64,000 nucleotides of DNA. Origin: Bacillus_BA songklensis. Lineage in GTDB: Bacteria > Bacillota > Bacilli > Bacillales > Bacillaceae_H. Below, in pieces: positions 42,076 through 50,367 of this stretch. The first letter of the stretch is position 1; every line of letters begins with the position of its first letter. The stretch covers positions 372,001-436,000 of the forward strand of contig NZ_JBHRZT010000052.1 in NCBI RefSeq assembly GCF_042649685.1, read 5' to 3'. A model generated the notes under the pieces. It was not told the origin of the DNA. It made no database searches and was given only the letters and a program-made list of their open reading frames with translations. A program made the translations under genes and the position numbers.

Positions 42076-42137
42076 AAATTAATGCTGGAGGCTACTGATT
42101 ATGGCAGTAGCCTCTATTAAAAAGAAGGTGATTGGGT

Positions 42138-43637
42138 TTGGAACAACCGATGCTTGTAATGAAAAATATCTCAAAATCATTTAATGGAATCACGGTTCTT
42201 AATTCGGTCGATTTCTCGGTCAAGAAAGGGGAGGTCCACGCCTTGATGGGAGGAAACGGTGCGGGGAAATCGACGTTAATGAAAATATTGACGGGTGTAT
42301 ATACCGCAGACGAGGGGGATATCTTTATTGAAGGGAAACAAGTATCCATTCAAAACCCCGATGATGCGAGAGAAAATTACATTTCAATGATTTTCCAGGA
42401 ATTCAGTTTAATTCCTACCTTGACCGTGGCTCAAAATATTTTTTTGACAAGAGAATCCAAAACTTCTGCAGGACTCCTGAATGATAAAGAATGCATCGCT
42501 AAAACAAGGGAATTATTAACGGAATTAGAGGTGGATATTGATCCCAATGAAATCGTGGGCAATCTTGGAGTAGGGTACTGGCAAATGACAGAAATCGCCA
42601 AAGCTTTATCCCAGGAAACGAAAATACTCATTATGGATGAACCCACAGCTTCTCTCACGAAAAAAGAAACAGAAATCCTTTTTTCTTTTATTAATCAGCT
42701 GAAAGCAAAAGGCTATGCCATTATCTATATCTCTCATCGAATGGATGAGATCTTTGAAATCTGTGATCGAATTACCATTTTACGGGATGGAAAACACGTA
42801 GCCACAGAGAACTGTAAACAAATTGATTTGGAAACAGTCGTTCAGCATATCGTAGGCTCCGGGATGGATAAAGCATTTGAGTGGAAAGAAAGAGCCTATT
42901 CAATGGATGTAACCCCTGTCTTAGAAGTGAAACAATTATCATCTGGAACGAAAGTACAAGATGTTAATTTTCAACTATTCCCGGGTGAGATTCTGGGTGT
43001 GGCAGGGTTAATGGGAAGCGGAAGAACAGAGATGGTTCGTGCCATTTTTGGAGTGGATCCAAAAGACAGCGGCGACATTCTCATAAATGGCCAAAAACAA
43101 AACATCAAGAGTGCAACGGATGCGGTGGAAGCTGGTCTTGCTCTTATTCCGGAAGATCGGAGAGTGCAAGGGTTGGTCCTTGAGCACAGTGTAAAAGAAA
43201 ATATCATACTGCCTATTCTGTCAAAAGTGACAAAAGGACTGCTTCTGAATGATAAGAAAGCAAACGAAATAGCAAATGGATTTGTGGAAAAACTGAATAT
43301 TAAGACAGATGATATCTTTAAAACAACCAAATTGCTGTCCGGAGGAAATCAGCAAAAAATCGTCTTAGCCAAATGGTTGGCGAATGATCCTACAGTGTTA
43401 ATGTTAGATGAGCCGACCGCAGGCGTAGATATTGTGGCCAAAACCGAGATTGTGGATGTGATTCGTGAATTGGCGGACAGCGGGAAAGCGATCCTGGTGA
43501 TTTCTTCGGAACTCCCTGAACTTCTTGCGTTGAGTGATCGAGTGATTGTCATGCATGAAGGAAAAATCGTCAAGGAACTGAAGAGAAGAGAGATTAATTC
43601 AGAGGAGGAACTTCAACATGCCATCCAAGGGTATTAA
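42138..43637 (+). CDS. Sugar ABC transporter ATPase (RbsA-like, two domains)
   Basis: A ~499-residue tandem ATPase. First half: Walker A GGNGAGKST at 38-46, LGVGYWQMTEIAKALSQ, Walker B ILIMDEPTASL. Second half: degenerate Walker A GLMGSGRTE, LSGGNQQKIVLAKWL, VLMLDEPTAGVD, as usual for RbsA/MglA. I prefer a TTG start seven bases after GAAGGTG; a TTG two codons earlier is too close. Its 3' end overlaps the permease start by 20 bases. Confidence 0.93.
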   Translation: MEQPMLVMKNISKSFNGITVLNSVDFSVKKGEVHALMGGNGAGKSTLMKILTGVYTADEGDIFIEGKQVSIQNPDDARENYISMIFQEFSLIPTLTVAQNIFLTRESKTSAGLLNDKECIAKTRELLTELEVDIDPNEIVGNLGVGYWQMTEIAKALSQETKILIMDEPTASLTKKETEILFSFINQLKAKGYAIIYISHRMDEIFEICDRITILRDGKHVATENCKQIDLETVVQHIVGSGMDKAFEWKERAYSMDVTPVLEVKQLSSGTKVQDVNFQLFPGEILGVAGLMGSGRTEMVRAIFGVDPKDSGDILINGQKQNIKSATDAVEAGLALIPEDRRVQGLVLEHSVKENIILPILSKVTKGLLLNDKKANEIANGFVEKLNIKTDDIFKTTKLLSGGNQQKIVLAKWLANDPTVLMLDEPTAGVDIVAKTEIVDVIRELADSGKAILVISSELPELLALSDRVIVMHEGKIVKELKRREINSEEELQHAIQGY

Positions 43638-44616
43638 TACAAATGCTCCAGTCGTGACTGGAAATGATACGTTAAAACGGTTCAAAGGATTAGACTGGCG
43701 AAACTATATTGTCTATCTGGCTTTTATCGGTGTCATCATCTATTTTTCTGTCACCCTGCATGACCAGGGATTTGTCACAACGGATAATATACTGAATATC
43801 ATTCGACAAACGGCGATGATTTCCCTGATGGGCTTGGCCATGACGTTTGTGATCAGTACGGGTGAAATTGATCTTTCGGTCGGTTCGATTGCAGCACTAT
43901 CTTCCTTAACGGCAGCTTTGGCCCTACAGGCCGGATTCGGTTTGGTGGGCGGACTGGTTGTGGGATTAGCAACCGGACTTATAGTCGGTCTTATCAACGG
44001 GTTGCTTGTTACAAAAGTAGCGATTCCTTCCTTTCTGGTAACCCTTGGAACGATGGGGGCGGTAAAAGGGTCCGCGATGTGGATTACTGATACGGCTCCG
44101 GTACCCATTATTGACCCAACGTTTAACTTTTTATTTGGTTCGGGTGATATCGGACCGATTCCGATTCTATTAATTTGGACAGTTGCAGCAACGATTGTGG
44201 CCCATATTCTATTGCGAAAAACATCATTCGGAAGACAAACCTTGGCAACAGGCGGAAATGAGAGTGCAGCAAGATTTTCAGGTGTCAAAACTCAAAAGAT
44301 CAAATTATTCGTCTTCCTGGGTTCTGGTTTGATGGCAGGTTTTGCGGGACTTCTTTATGCAGGCCGTATGCATGCAGGGCGCTTTACCTTTGGTGAAGGC
44401 GATGAGCTTTCTGTCATTGCGGCAGTTATCCTGGGCGGCACGAGCTTATTCGGCGGTGTAGGAACGGTGATTGGGACGGTAATCGGTTCCTTAATGATCG
44501 GAACGATCAATAACGGATTGATTATCATGGGCCTTGATGTGAGCCAGCAAATGATCATCAAGGGATTAATTATCATTTTAGCTGTCGCGTTCGGAAAGAA
44601 AACGATAAAAAGATAG
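43618..44616 (+). CDS. Sugar ABC transporter permease (RbsC-like)
   Basis: A 332-residue inner-membrane permease with ~8-10 helices. Family signatures: GEIDLSVGSIAALSSLTAAL, GLINGLLVTKVAIPSFLVTLG, TGGNESAARFSGV (the EAA-like coupling region) and GGTSLFGGVGTVIGTVIG. GAGGAGGAAC precedes the ATG. With the binding protein and ATPase it completes a carbohydrate uptake 2 (CUT2) transporter. Confidence 0.94.
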   Translation: MPSKGINTNAPVVTGNDTLKRFKGLDWRNYIVYLAFIGVIIYFSVTLHDQGFVTTDNILNIIRQTAMISLMGLAMTFVISTGEIDLSVGSIAALSSLTAALALQAGFGLVGGLVVGLATGLIVGLINGLLVTKVAIPSFLVTLGTMGAVKGSAMWITDTAPVPIIDPTFNFLFGSGDIGPIPILLIWTVAATIVAHILLRKTSFGRQTLATGGNESAARFSGVKTQKIKLFVFLGSGLMAGFAGLLYAGRMHAGRFTFGEGDELSVIAAVILGGTSLFGGVGTVIGTVIGSLMIGTINNGLIIMGLDVSQQMIIKGLIIILAVAFGKKTIKR

Positions 44617-44647
44617 AATAAAATGGTTTAGTTTACGAACAAGTAGA

Positions 44648-44679
44648 AAGCCTGTATCCAATTAGGATGAGGCTTTTTT
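44648..44679 (+). terminator. Terminator of the sugar operon
   Basis: AAGCCTGTATCC pairs with GGATGAGGCTT (one mismatch) followed by TTTT. Confidence 0.65.
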
Positions 44680-44726
44680 GCTGTTTGTTAACTTACTAGG
44701 TTTTTGTAACAGAATCGGTTTCTCTA

Positions 44727-44985
44727 TCTAAACTAAGTATATAAAAATATCAAAAATTGTCTAAGAAAGTTGAAATTCAAGATATAATCGATTACATTCA
44801 TTTCACATAATTACGGCTTGTGATCCAATGAAATAAAGGTTAAAAAAAATCATTTTAAATGCAATCGATTACAAAGCTCTTGAGTGATTCTAACCTTATT
44901 GCTCTCGAGTTCGTTATCATTTGAAGAAGTGATGAGATTCCAACATTAATTCATCACATACTTATAAACATTACTCCGAACCATC
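44727..44985 (+). promoter_or_regulatory. Duplicated LacI-controlled promoter module, copy 3
   Basis: CTAAACTAAGTATATAAAA, GTTGAAATTC, operator TATAATCGATTACA (44783-44796), ATTTCA, operator TGCAATCGATTACA (44860-44873), GATTCTAACCTTATTG and CTCGAGTT follow the order of copy 2 at 38455-38788. It lies directly ahead of the truncated ROK gene, so the kinase was part of the regulon. Confidence 0.78.
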
Positions 44986-45004
44986 TTCACTTTACGATTA
45001 ATAA

Positions 45005-45511
45005 AGAGATTATTTTAGCAGGCAAACACGTGTTATCGGAAAAGCCGGAGAGATTGGTCATATTGCCTCGGTGGTAGAAGGGGGGACTCTTTGTAATTGC
45101 GGGAAGTCAGGATGCCTGGAAACCGTTGCTTCTGCAACAGGTGTTGTTCGCTTAGCCATGAGAGCTCTTACATCAACAGGGACACCGAGTATCCTAAGAG
45201 ATGTCTATAATGAAACGAATGAACTGACAGCAAAACTGATTTTTGAAGCGGCTAAAGCAAGAGATGAGCTTGCTGTTAACGTTGTAAATGAATTAGCTTT
45301 TCATTTAGGATTTTCTCTTGCCAATATGGCGAACGTTTTAAATCCAGAGAAAATTGTCATGGGCGGCGGAGTTTCTAAAGCTGGAGATACTTTATTAAGT
45401 CCTGTAAGGGAACAGTTTCATCGTTTTGCTTTCCCGCGTGTGGCGGAAGGAGCAGAATTGATCATTGCGAAATGGGGAAATGATGCAGGGGTCATTGGCG
45501 GTGCTTGGTGA
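45005..45511 (+). pseudogene. 5'-truncated ROK-family sugar kinase
   Basis: The frame contains the C-terminal half of a ROK glucokinase-like protein: GKAGEIGHIASVVEGG, CNCGKSGCLETVASATG (the zinc-binding motif with the CNCGKxGCLE pattern) and IVMGGGVSKAG. The N-terminal ATP-binding half (~120-130 residues) is gone, and promoter sequence of the module runs straight into the fragment. Unlikely to be a working kinase. Confidence 0.85.
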
Positions 45512-45715
45512 GCTAAAACAAAACTTGTTGCTTCTGAAGAGTTTCTTATTGTCTAAAAAAAGAGATACAGTATTTATTCAAAAAGTGAATAAATATCACA
45601 ATATTATTTGATTATATTTGAATGATGTGACTAAATGAATATAACCGCTTTATTGTCTATTTGAAGGTAATACTTATCGGTTATTTTCAACAAATTGCCC
45701 AAGGAGGAAGCAACA

Positions 45716-46009
45716 ATGATTATCATTCATGCATTTATCAAGGTGGATCCAAATCATCGTAAAGAGTTTTTTGAACTGACTAAACAAGTTGTAGCACCAT
45801 CTCAAGCTGAAGAAGGAAATATCAGCTATCATTTATATGAAGATCCGGAACAGCTCAATACCTTTGTTTTTTTGGAGAAGTGGAAGGATCAAACAGCTAT
45901 TAAGCAACATGAAGAAACTTCTCATTTTAAGAGTTTTGTCGGGGATGTACAGAAGCTTTTACTTGAACCATTGCATGCAGAATTATACGAGGTATCAGCA
46001 AAACATTGA
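45716..46009 (+). CDS. ABM-domain (YgiN-like) monooxygenase
   Basis: A 97-residue dimeric alpha/beta-barrel protein of the antibiotic biosynthesis monooxygenase fold (IIHAFIKVDPNHRKEFFELT, ISYHLYEDPEQLNTFVFLEKWKDQ, HFKSFVGDVQKLL). Members act on quinones or related compounds, or bind without cofactor. AAGGAGGAAGCAAC gives a clear start. Followed by a GGCGCC hairpin terminator. Confidence 0.85.
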   Translation: MIIIHAFIKVDPNHRKEFFELTKQVVAPSQAEEGNISYHLYEDPEQLNTFVFLEKWKDQTAIKQHEETSHFKSFVGDVQKLLLEPLHAELYEVSAKH

Positions 46010-46133
46010 ACTTTTTATAGAGTCAGCTAAAGTAGCCAACTTAACAAGCTCGGACATTGAAAAGGTTGTTGCTGATTATGAAAAATACCGAAGGAGCCAC
46101 ATCGCTGGCGTAATCGGGCAATACATAGCAAAA

Positions 46134-46166
46134 GAAAGGCGCCCTGTCGGAGGAGGCGCCTTTCTT
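46134..46166 (+). terminator. GGCGCC hairpin terminator
   Basis: GAAAGGCGCC pairs perfectly with GGCGCCTTTC, ending in TTTCTT. A longer frame runs through this hairpin; I take it as non-coding. Confidence 0.7.
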
Positions 46167-46382
46167 AAAGTAGATGGAGATGAACCTATACGCGTTGCAC
46201 TGGTTCGTTTCCATACAAAGAAATTCACCATTTCGAATGTTCACGCAGCCGAATAAACTCACCGTCGCATGATGACCATATGTAAACTAGATTTGTATAT
46301 AGTATACATTTATTTTGTGGAAACATATGGATAATTTATAATAATTACAGAAGATAAAATTAACTCAATAGGGGATGTTTTT

Positions 46383-46838
46383 GTGATCGTAGTAAGTGCA
46401 TGTTTGGCTGGAATTGAATGTAGGTATAATGGAACTCATAGTTTAGATAAAAAGATTAAGGAATTAGTAGAACAGGATAAAGCAATATTGGTATGCCCAG
46501 AAATTTTAGGAGGCTTTTCAACTCCCCGTGATTCAGCAGAAATTATTGGTGGTACAGGAGATGACGTGCTAGAGGGAAATGCTAGAGTAATAGAAAAGTC
46601 AGGTAAAGATGTAACAGAATTATATGTGAAAGGAGCTTATAAAACATTAGAAGTTGTTAGAAGTGTTCAAGCTACATATGTGGTGTTAAAAGAATATAGC
46701 CCTTCTTGCGGCAGTGCTATGATTTATAACGGTACTTTTACTAATGCTAAGATACATGGGGAAGGCGTTACAGCAGCATTACTTAGAAGAGAAGGAATTA
46801 AGGTTATTTCTGAACAGGAATTAATAAATATTGTTTAA
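46383..46838 (+). CDS. DUF523 / TudS-like thiouracil desulfurase
   Basis: A 151-residue protein of DUF523. Conserved cysteines in SACLAGIECRYNG (C7, C13), VCPEILGG (C39) and SPSCGS (~C109); three of them hold a [4Fe-4S] cluster in the characterised enzyme TudS, which desulfurates thiouracil. Family assignment is firm; substrate is inferred. GTG start behind GGGGATG. Codon use is very AT-rich compared with the chromosome core. Confidence 0.85.
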   Translation: MIVVSACLAGIECRYNGTHSLDKKIKELVEQDKAILVCPEILGGFSTPRDSAEIIGGTGDDVLEGNARVIEKSGKDVTELYVKGAYKTLEVVRSVQATYVVLKEYSPSCGSAMIYNGTFTNAKIHGEGVTAALLRREGIKVISEQELINIV

Positions 46839-47060
46839 ATTCAACTTCCTCTAATCAGTGTTATGTTAACTAAAGGTAAGTACGATACATACTTATTTGT
46901 TATTAATTTCTGTAGCATATTCAAGTTGGATAGATTTCTTGCACCAGAACCGTCCGCCCTATGATAATATGAGCTATGTAATAATATTAATTTAGAATGT
47001 TTGTGACGAATCTGTTTAGTGACAATAATGTAGTTTTTTAATTTTTCTCTTATAAACGCT

Positions 47061-47146
47061 CAAAACACCGTCCAATTTTCTAGACGGTGTTTTGGATAGT
47101 TGTTTAAAATCTAAGTGTTTTTCCACAATTGCGCCCGATTGTGGAA
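47061..47146. other. Two strong palindromic hairpins
   Basis: CAAAACACCGTC/GACGGTGTTTTG (47061-47094) and TTCCACAAT/ATTGTGGAA around TGCGCCCG (47121-47146). The second resembles TTCCACAATCTGGGCC at 48794-48809. Together with a GCACCAGAACCG sequence at ~46940 they are all I see between tudS and the pentapeptide gene. Confidence 0.5.
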
Positions 47147-47166
47147 GAATGAAAAATGCGAAAGAG

Positions 47167-48001
47167 CTACAAAAATAGTTCCTCATTTATTTTACTAAAG
47201 CACCCTCCGCTTAATAAATTTACAACTTTAATTACAGATGAATGTAAGACATATGGATATTCCCTAATGGGAGGAACGTCAGAGTTAATTTGAACTTGAG
47301 TGAGAAAGATACTTTCGGTGAGATCAGCTCCTCTAAGGTCGGCGTCTCGTAAATCAGCCCCGATAAGGTCAGTCACTCTCAAGTCGGCGTCTCGGAGGTC
47401 AGCAGCAATAAGGTATGCTCCTCTTAAGTTGGCGACGTGACTCGGTCCGCACTAGTTCGCTTGTCCTTAAAAGCAGAGCGTTTACATCTGCTCGGTGTGA
47501 TGGAACATCTAGTTCCATGAGTGAATCTGGACTCAGTTGAGTAAGTCGTTCCGTCTCGTCGAGCGCGAAGCTAAGCTCTCTGTGAATCGGACGAGACGCT
47601 TTCAACGTCAGAGCTTCGGTCAGATACCAGAGCATCTCATGAAGTTGTTGCATAATTGGGAACACATCGAACATTTTCTTCGCCGTTTCTGGACCTTCAT
47701 GCCAGTCGACTCCTCCGAAAGTGACTTGGGAAACCTTTTGCCCTGCGCCGAAGCAGTCAAAAACAGTACACCCTTTAAATCCCTGCTGCCTGAGGCTTTT
47801 GTGAATGCCGCAACGGAAGTCCGATTGCAGATTGGGGCAGGGATTGCCGGCGTCTTTATCGATTGCAAAATCTGCCGAAGCTGCGAAGGGTAGTGCAACA
47901 CAACACAATCCGAAGCAGTTCTCGCAGTTAGCACGCAAACTGTTGCGACTAATGTCGCGTTTTGGATTTGGATACTCATTATTCTCAAACAATACGTGCA
48001 C
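47167..48001 (-). pseudogene. Pentapeptide-repeat protein, frameshifted
   Basis: The first ~180 codons encode a cysteine-rich N-domain (NCFGLCCVALPFAASADFAI, CPNLQSDFRCGIH, GCTVFDCFGAGQKVSQVTF). Then the frame shifts near 47440. In another frame the pentapeptide repeats follow: AYLIAADLRDADLRVTDLIG, ADLRDADLRGADLTESIFLT. A one-base change would restore the frame, so this may be a real mutation or an assembly error. The C-terminal ~35 residues look divergent. Confidence 0.82.
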
Positions 48002-48150
48002 TTCCTTTGCTTCCGTATTACTTACGTATTTTAATATATAGGTAAGTATATAGGATTAATAGTTGTTTGTTGCTTCACATGTGTTAATATGCGTATTCCG
48101 ATTCTCTAATATTATCACTGAATAATTTCAGTTCGGAAAATATTCGTTTA

Positions 48151-48570
48151 TTAGCTCTTTATTAACATTTTATCTAATTCACGTACTTTATCATATGACT
48201 TTAATAGTTTTTCAGGTACCAATGTTCTCCCATATTCCCAAGCATTAGTTTCTATTTCAGATTTAAGATTTTCTTTTTCTTCTTCGTCACCATACATTAG
48301 AATTCTTAAATCATGTTTGTTTTTCTTAAAATCTAAGTAATAGCCAATCACATGATAAAGAATAATTTTAACAAAGTTTTCATCTGTCTCGTTAATTCTA
48401 ATTTTACCTTTATAACCGTTAACTTGAAGATAATTAAATTTTATAGTATTTGTCGATACGTTATAACTCATAGGTGCAGTTAGATTATTGTTAACTTCAT
48501 AATTAATATCTAAATTGTGCTCATGTAATGTATTTTTAATTATCTTCTCGATATCCCATATATAAAGCAT
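48151..48570 (-). CDS. Zincin-like hypothetical protein with degenerate metal motif
   Basis: A 139-residue acidic protein. ILYHVIGYYLDFKKNKHD, followed by ETNAWEYGRTLVPE, has the layout of small ImmA/IrrE-type zincins, where HExxH is followed by a Glu in a second helix. Here HExxH reads HVIGY, so the catalytic Glu and second His are missing. It may be a pseudoenzyme or a decayed toxin/antirepressor module. Family not identified. Confidence 0.55.
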   Translation of the reverse strand: MLYIWDIEKIIKNTLHEHNLDINYEVNNNLTAPMSYNVSTNTIKFNYLQVNGYKGKIRINETDENFVKIILYHVIGYYLDFKKNKHDLRILMYGDEEEKENLKSEIETNAWEYGRTLVPEKLLKSYDKVRELDKMLIKS

Positions 48571-48588
48571 CTTATCTATCCCTACCCT

Positions 48589-48720
48589 TCAAGTATATAA
48601 AACACCTGTCATTTTACTTTTATGTGAATCTAACACTACTTCAAATTCTCCGTAGTAAATATGAATGTCTTCATTTATCTTATAATGTAATACTCTCCAT
48701 TGGTCTACCTCACTATTTCA
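48589..48720 (-). pseudogene. C-terminal remnant upstream of the zincin-like gene
   Basis: An open stretch of ~43 codons (DQWRVLHYKINEDIHIYYGE, FEVVLDSHKSKMTGVLYT) ends 18 bases before the zincin-like start. It has protein-like composition but no start: a TGA lies directly upstream and MSYFK stops in the other frame. It could be a frameshifted small partner gene. Confidence 0.4.
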
Positions 48721-48918
48721 TTTGAAATATGACATTTCAATAAGAGCTCGTTTAAAAAATATTCAAGTTTCTGTCTTAAACGTCCTCCTGTTATTCCACA
48801 ATCTGGGCCTTTTATGGCATAACTTAACTGGGATTTTTTAATAACTTTATTTGTAATTAAGCATCTTTATTGTTAATCAACAGAATCATTTGAGGAAAAC
48901 AGGAGTAAAAGCTGCTCC

Positions 48919-49488
48919 TTATTTTATTTCCTTTTCTAACGTTCGCTTATGAATAGCTCGATACAAAGATCCCTGCGAGATGCCAGTACCTTCTATAATT
49001 TCTTTTACTGAGTACTCTCCACTATCATACATTCGTAATGCTAGTGCAATCTTCTCTTTATCTACCTTTGGTCTTCCCAGTTTTTTGCCACGTTTTTTAC
49101 TCACTTCAAGCCCTTCTTTTACACGTTCTGCAATTAAATTTCGCTCTAATTCTGCGATGACGCACATCATTTGAAACATGGCTTTACCTGTAGAAGTCCT
49201 GGTATCCATCCGTTCTTTTAAGGATACAAACTGAATCCCCTTTTCTTCAAACTGCTGAATGATGTGCAGGATATCGAGTGTTTTACGCCCTAAGCGTGAG
49301 ATGCTTTCAACCGCGACTGTATCCCCTGACCTGATCATATCAAATAACTGCGTAAGACCTTTTCGATCTCGAATAGTCCCTGTAAATTTTTCAGTTACAA
49401 TTTTTTCGCACCCATACTCCTCTAGCATCGCTATTTGGCGGCCTAGATTTTGATCTAACGTCGATACACGAGCATAACCAATAATCAT
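48919..49488 (-). CDS. tnpR: Serine recombinase (Tn3-type resolvase/invertase)
   Basis: A 189-residue site-specific recombinase. Catalytic Ser9 in IGYARVSTLDQN, VAVESISRLGRKTLDIL, MMCVIAELERNLIAERVKEGL, then a C-terminal HTH (EYSVKEIIEGTGISQGSLYRAI). AGGAGGTTTACG precedes the ATG. No transposase of Tn3 type is in the window, so the gene is orphaned or works as a stand-alone invertase. Confidence 0.92.
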   Translation of the reverse strand: MIIGYARVSTLDQNLGRQIAMLEEYGCEKIVTEKFTGTIRDRKGLTQLFDMIRSGDTVAVESISRLGRKTLDILHIIQQFEEKGIQFVSLKERMDTRTSTGKAMFQMMCVIAELERNLIAERVKEGLEVSKKRGKKLGRPKVDKEKIALALRMYDSGEYSVKEIIEGTGISQGSLYRAIHKRTLEKEIK

Positions 49489-49499
49489 CGTAAACCTCC

Positions 49500-49528
49500 T
49501 GTACATACTATCATGATTTAATTGTACA
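49500..49528. promoter_or_regulatory. Candidate res site of the resolvase
   Basis: TGTACA-N17-TGTACA, 29 bases in all, just upstream of tnpR. Length and inverted ends are those of a resolvase subsite; further subsites are not clear. Confidence 0.4.
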
Positions 49529-49669
49529 GAAGGACTATTTATTGTAAAGGTATTTGGTAATACTTTTGGACATTATTTTCGGAAACCTATAAATTTTATA
49601 AAATCAGGAGGACATCACACACTGAAAGTGTGTTACAAAAAATATGGTTTTTGGTAGCATTCAAGTTGT

Positions 49670-49763
49670 TTCCGCGTCCCACGTACACTCTTAAGCGTGC
49701 CAATCGTCAAAAACAAGAAGCGTTTCAACGGGAACTCGACATGGTGAAAAAACGTCTCAGACG
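49670..49763 (+). pseudogene. IS630-family transposase fragment
   Basis: FPRPTYTLKRANRQKQEAFQ followed by RELDMVKKR matches the central linker of IS630 (Tc1/mariner-like) transposases, usually TRPTYTLAKADPEKQ. It is cut off exactly where the right inverted repeat begins. Confidence 0.6.
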
Positions 49764-49948
49764 ATCTATATATATTCCACTTAATAACTCGACACATCTT
49801 CATTCAATCAAGAGGCATCACAATCGGTGATCCAGACAACTTGAATTCGCCCTCAAGGGTTCANNNNNNNNNNGCCAGCCGCTTAGGTCTAGAAAATTTG
49901 GCATGGCCGTTCTTTGGTCAGGTCGAATTTTCTAAATCGATCTATATA
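49764..49948. repeat. 209-bp inverted repeat, right copy (10-N gap)
   Basis: Reverse complement of 38005-38213, with no mismatch seen outside the gap. It breaks the IS630 fragment on one side and abuts sequence that leads into the right ~100-bp direct repeat on the other. Confidence 0.9.
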
Positions 49949-49979
49949 GTTCTGTTATATGAAGATGAGAGCTACATTC

Positions 49980-50083
49980 TTTGTTTTTCCATATCGATCA
50001 CATGCCTTCTTTAGAGTCATAGTATCAGTATGTCCAAGATTTGGAGATTAATTGCAATTATCTTGAAGTTTTTGCACCAGAAC
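49980..50083. repeat. ~100-bp direct repeat, right copy
   Basis: Counterpart of 36392-36494; see there. It ends 285 bases before the amidase gene. No gene is visible between. Confidence 0.75.
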
Positions 50084-50367
50084 GCTACTACCTTGCAAAA
50101 GTCCTTTAAAGAACGAGTTAATTTTTTTATTCAACTACGAAGTAGGAGAGTTGAAAAAACAGTCAGCTAAGTAATGGCTTTTAAAGGAATAGATATCCCA
50201 TTTCCCGCTCACAAATAGAAAATGATAAAAATGTATGTTAGAAATCCTTACATACTTATTTTTAAATATTCTATCTTTTTATAATATTTTATTTGTAGAC
50301 TTCAGGTGTTATAAAAACTAACACACGAGCTCCTGGAGAACTGATTATATATTGGAGGGAATGGAAC

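Noticed and set aside
45837..46256. 139-codon frame overlapping the ABM gene
   Set aside because: It begins out of frame inside the ABM gene and runs through a perfect GGCGCC terminator hairpin; no recognisable family.
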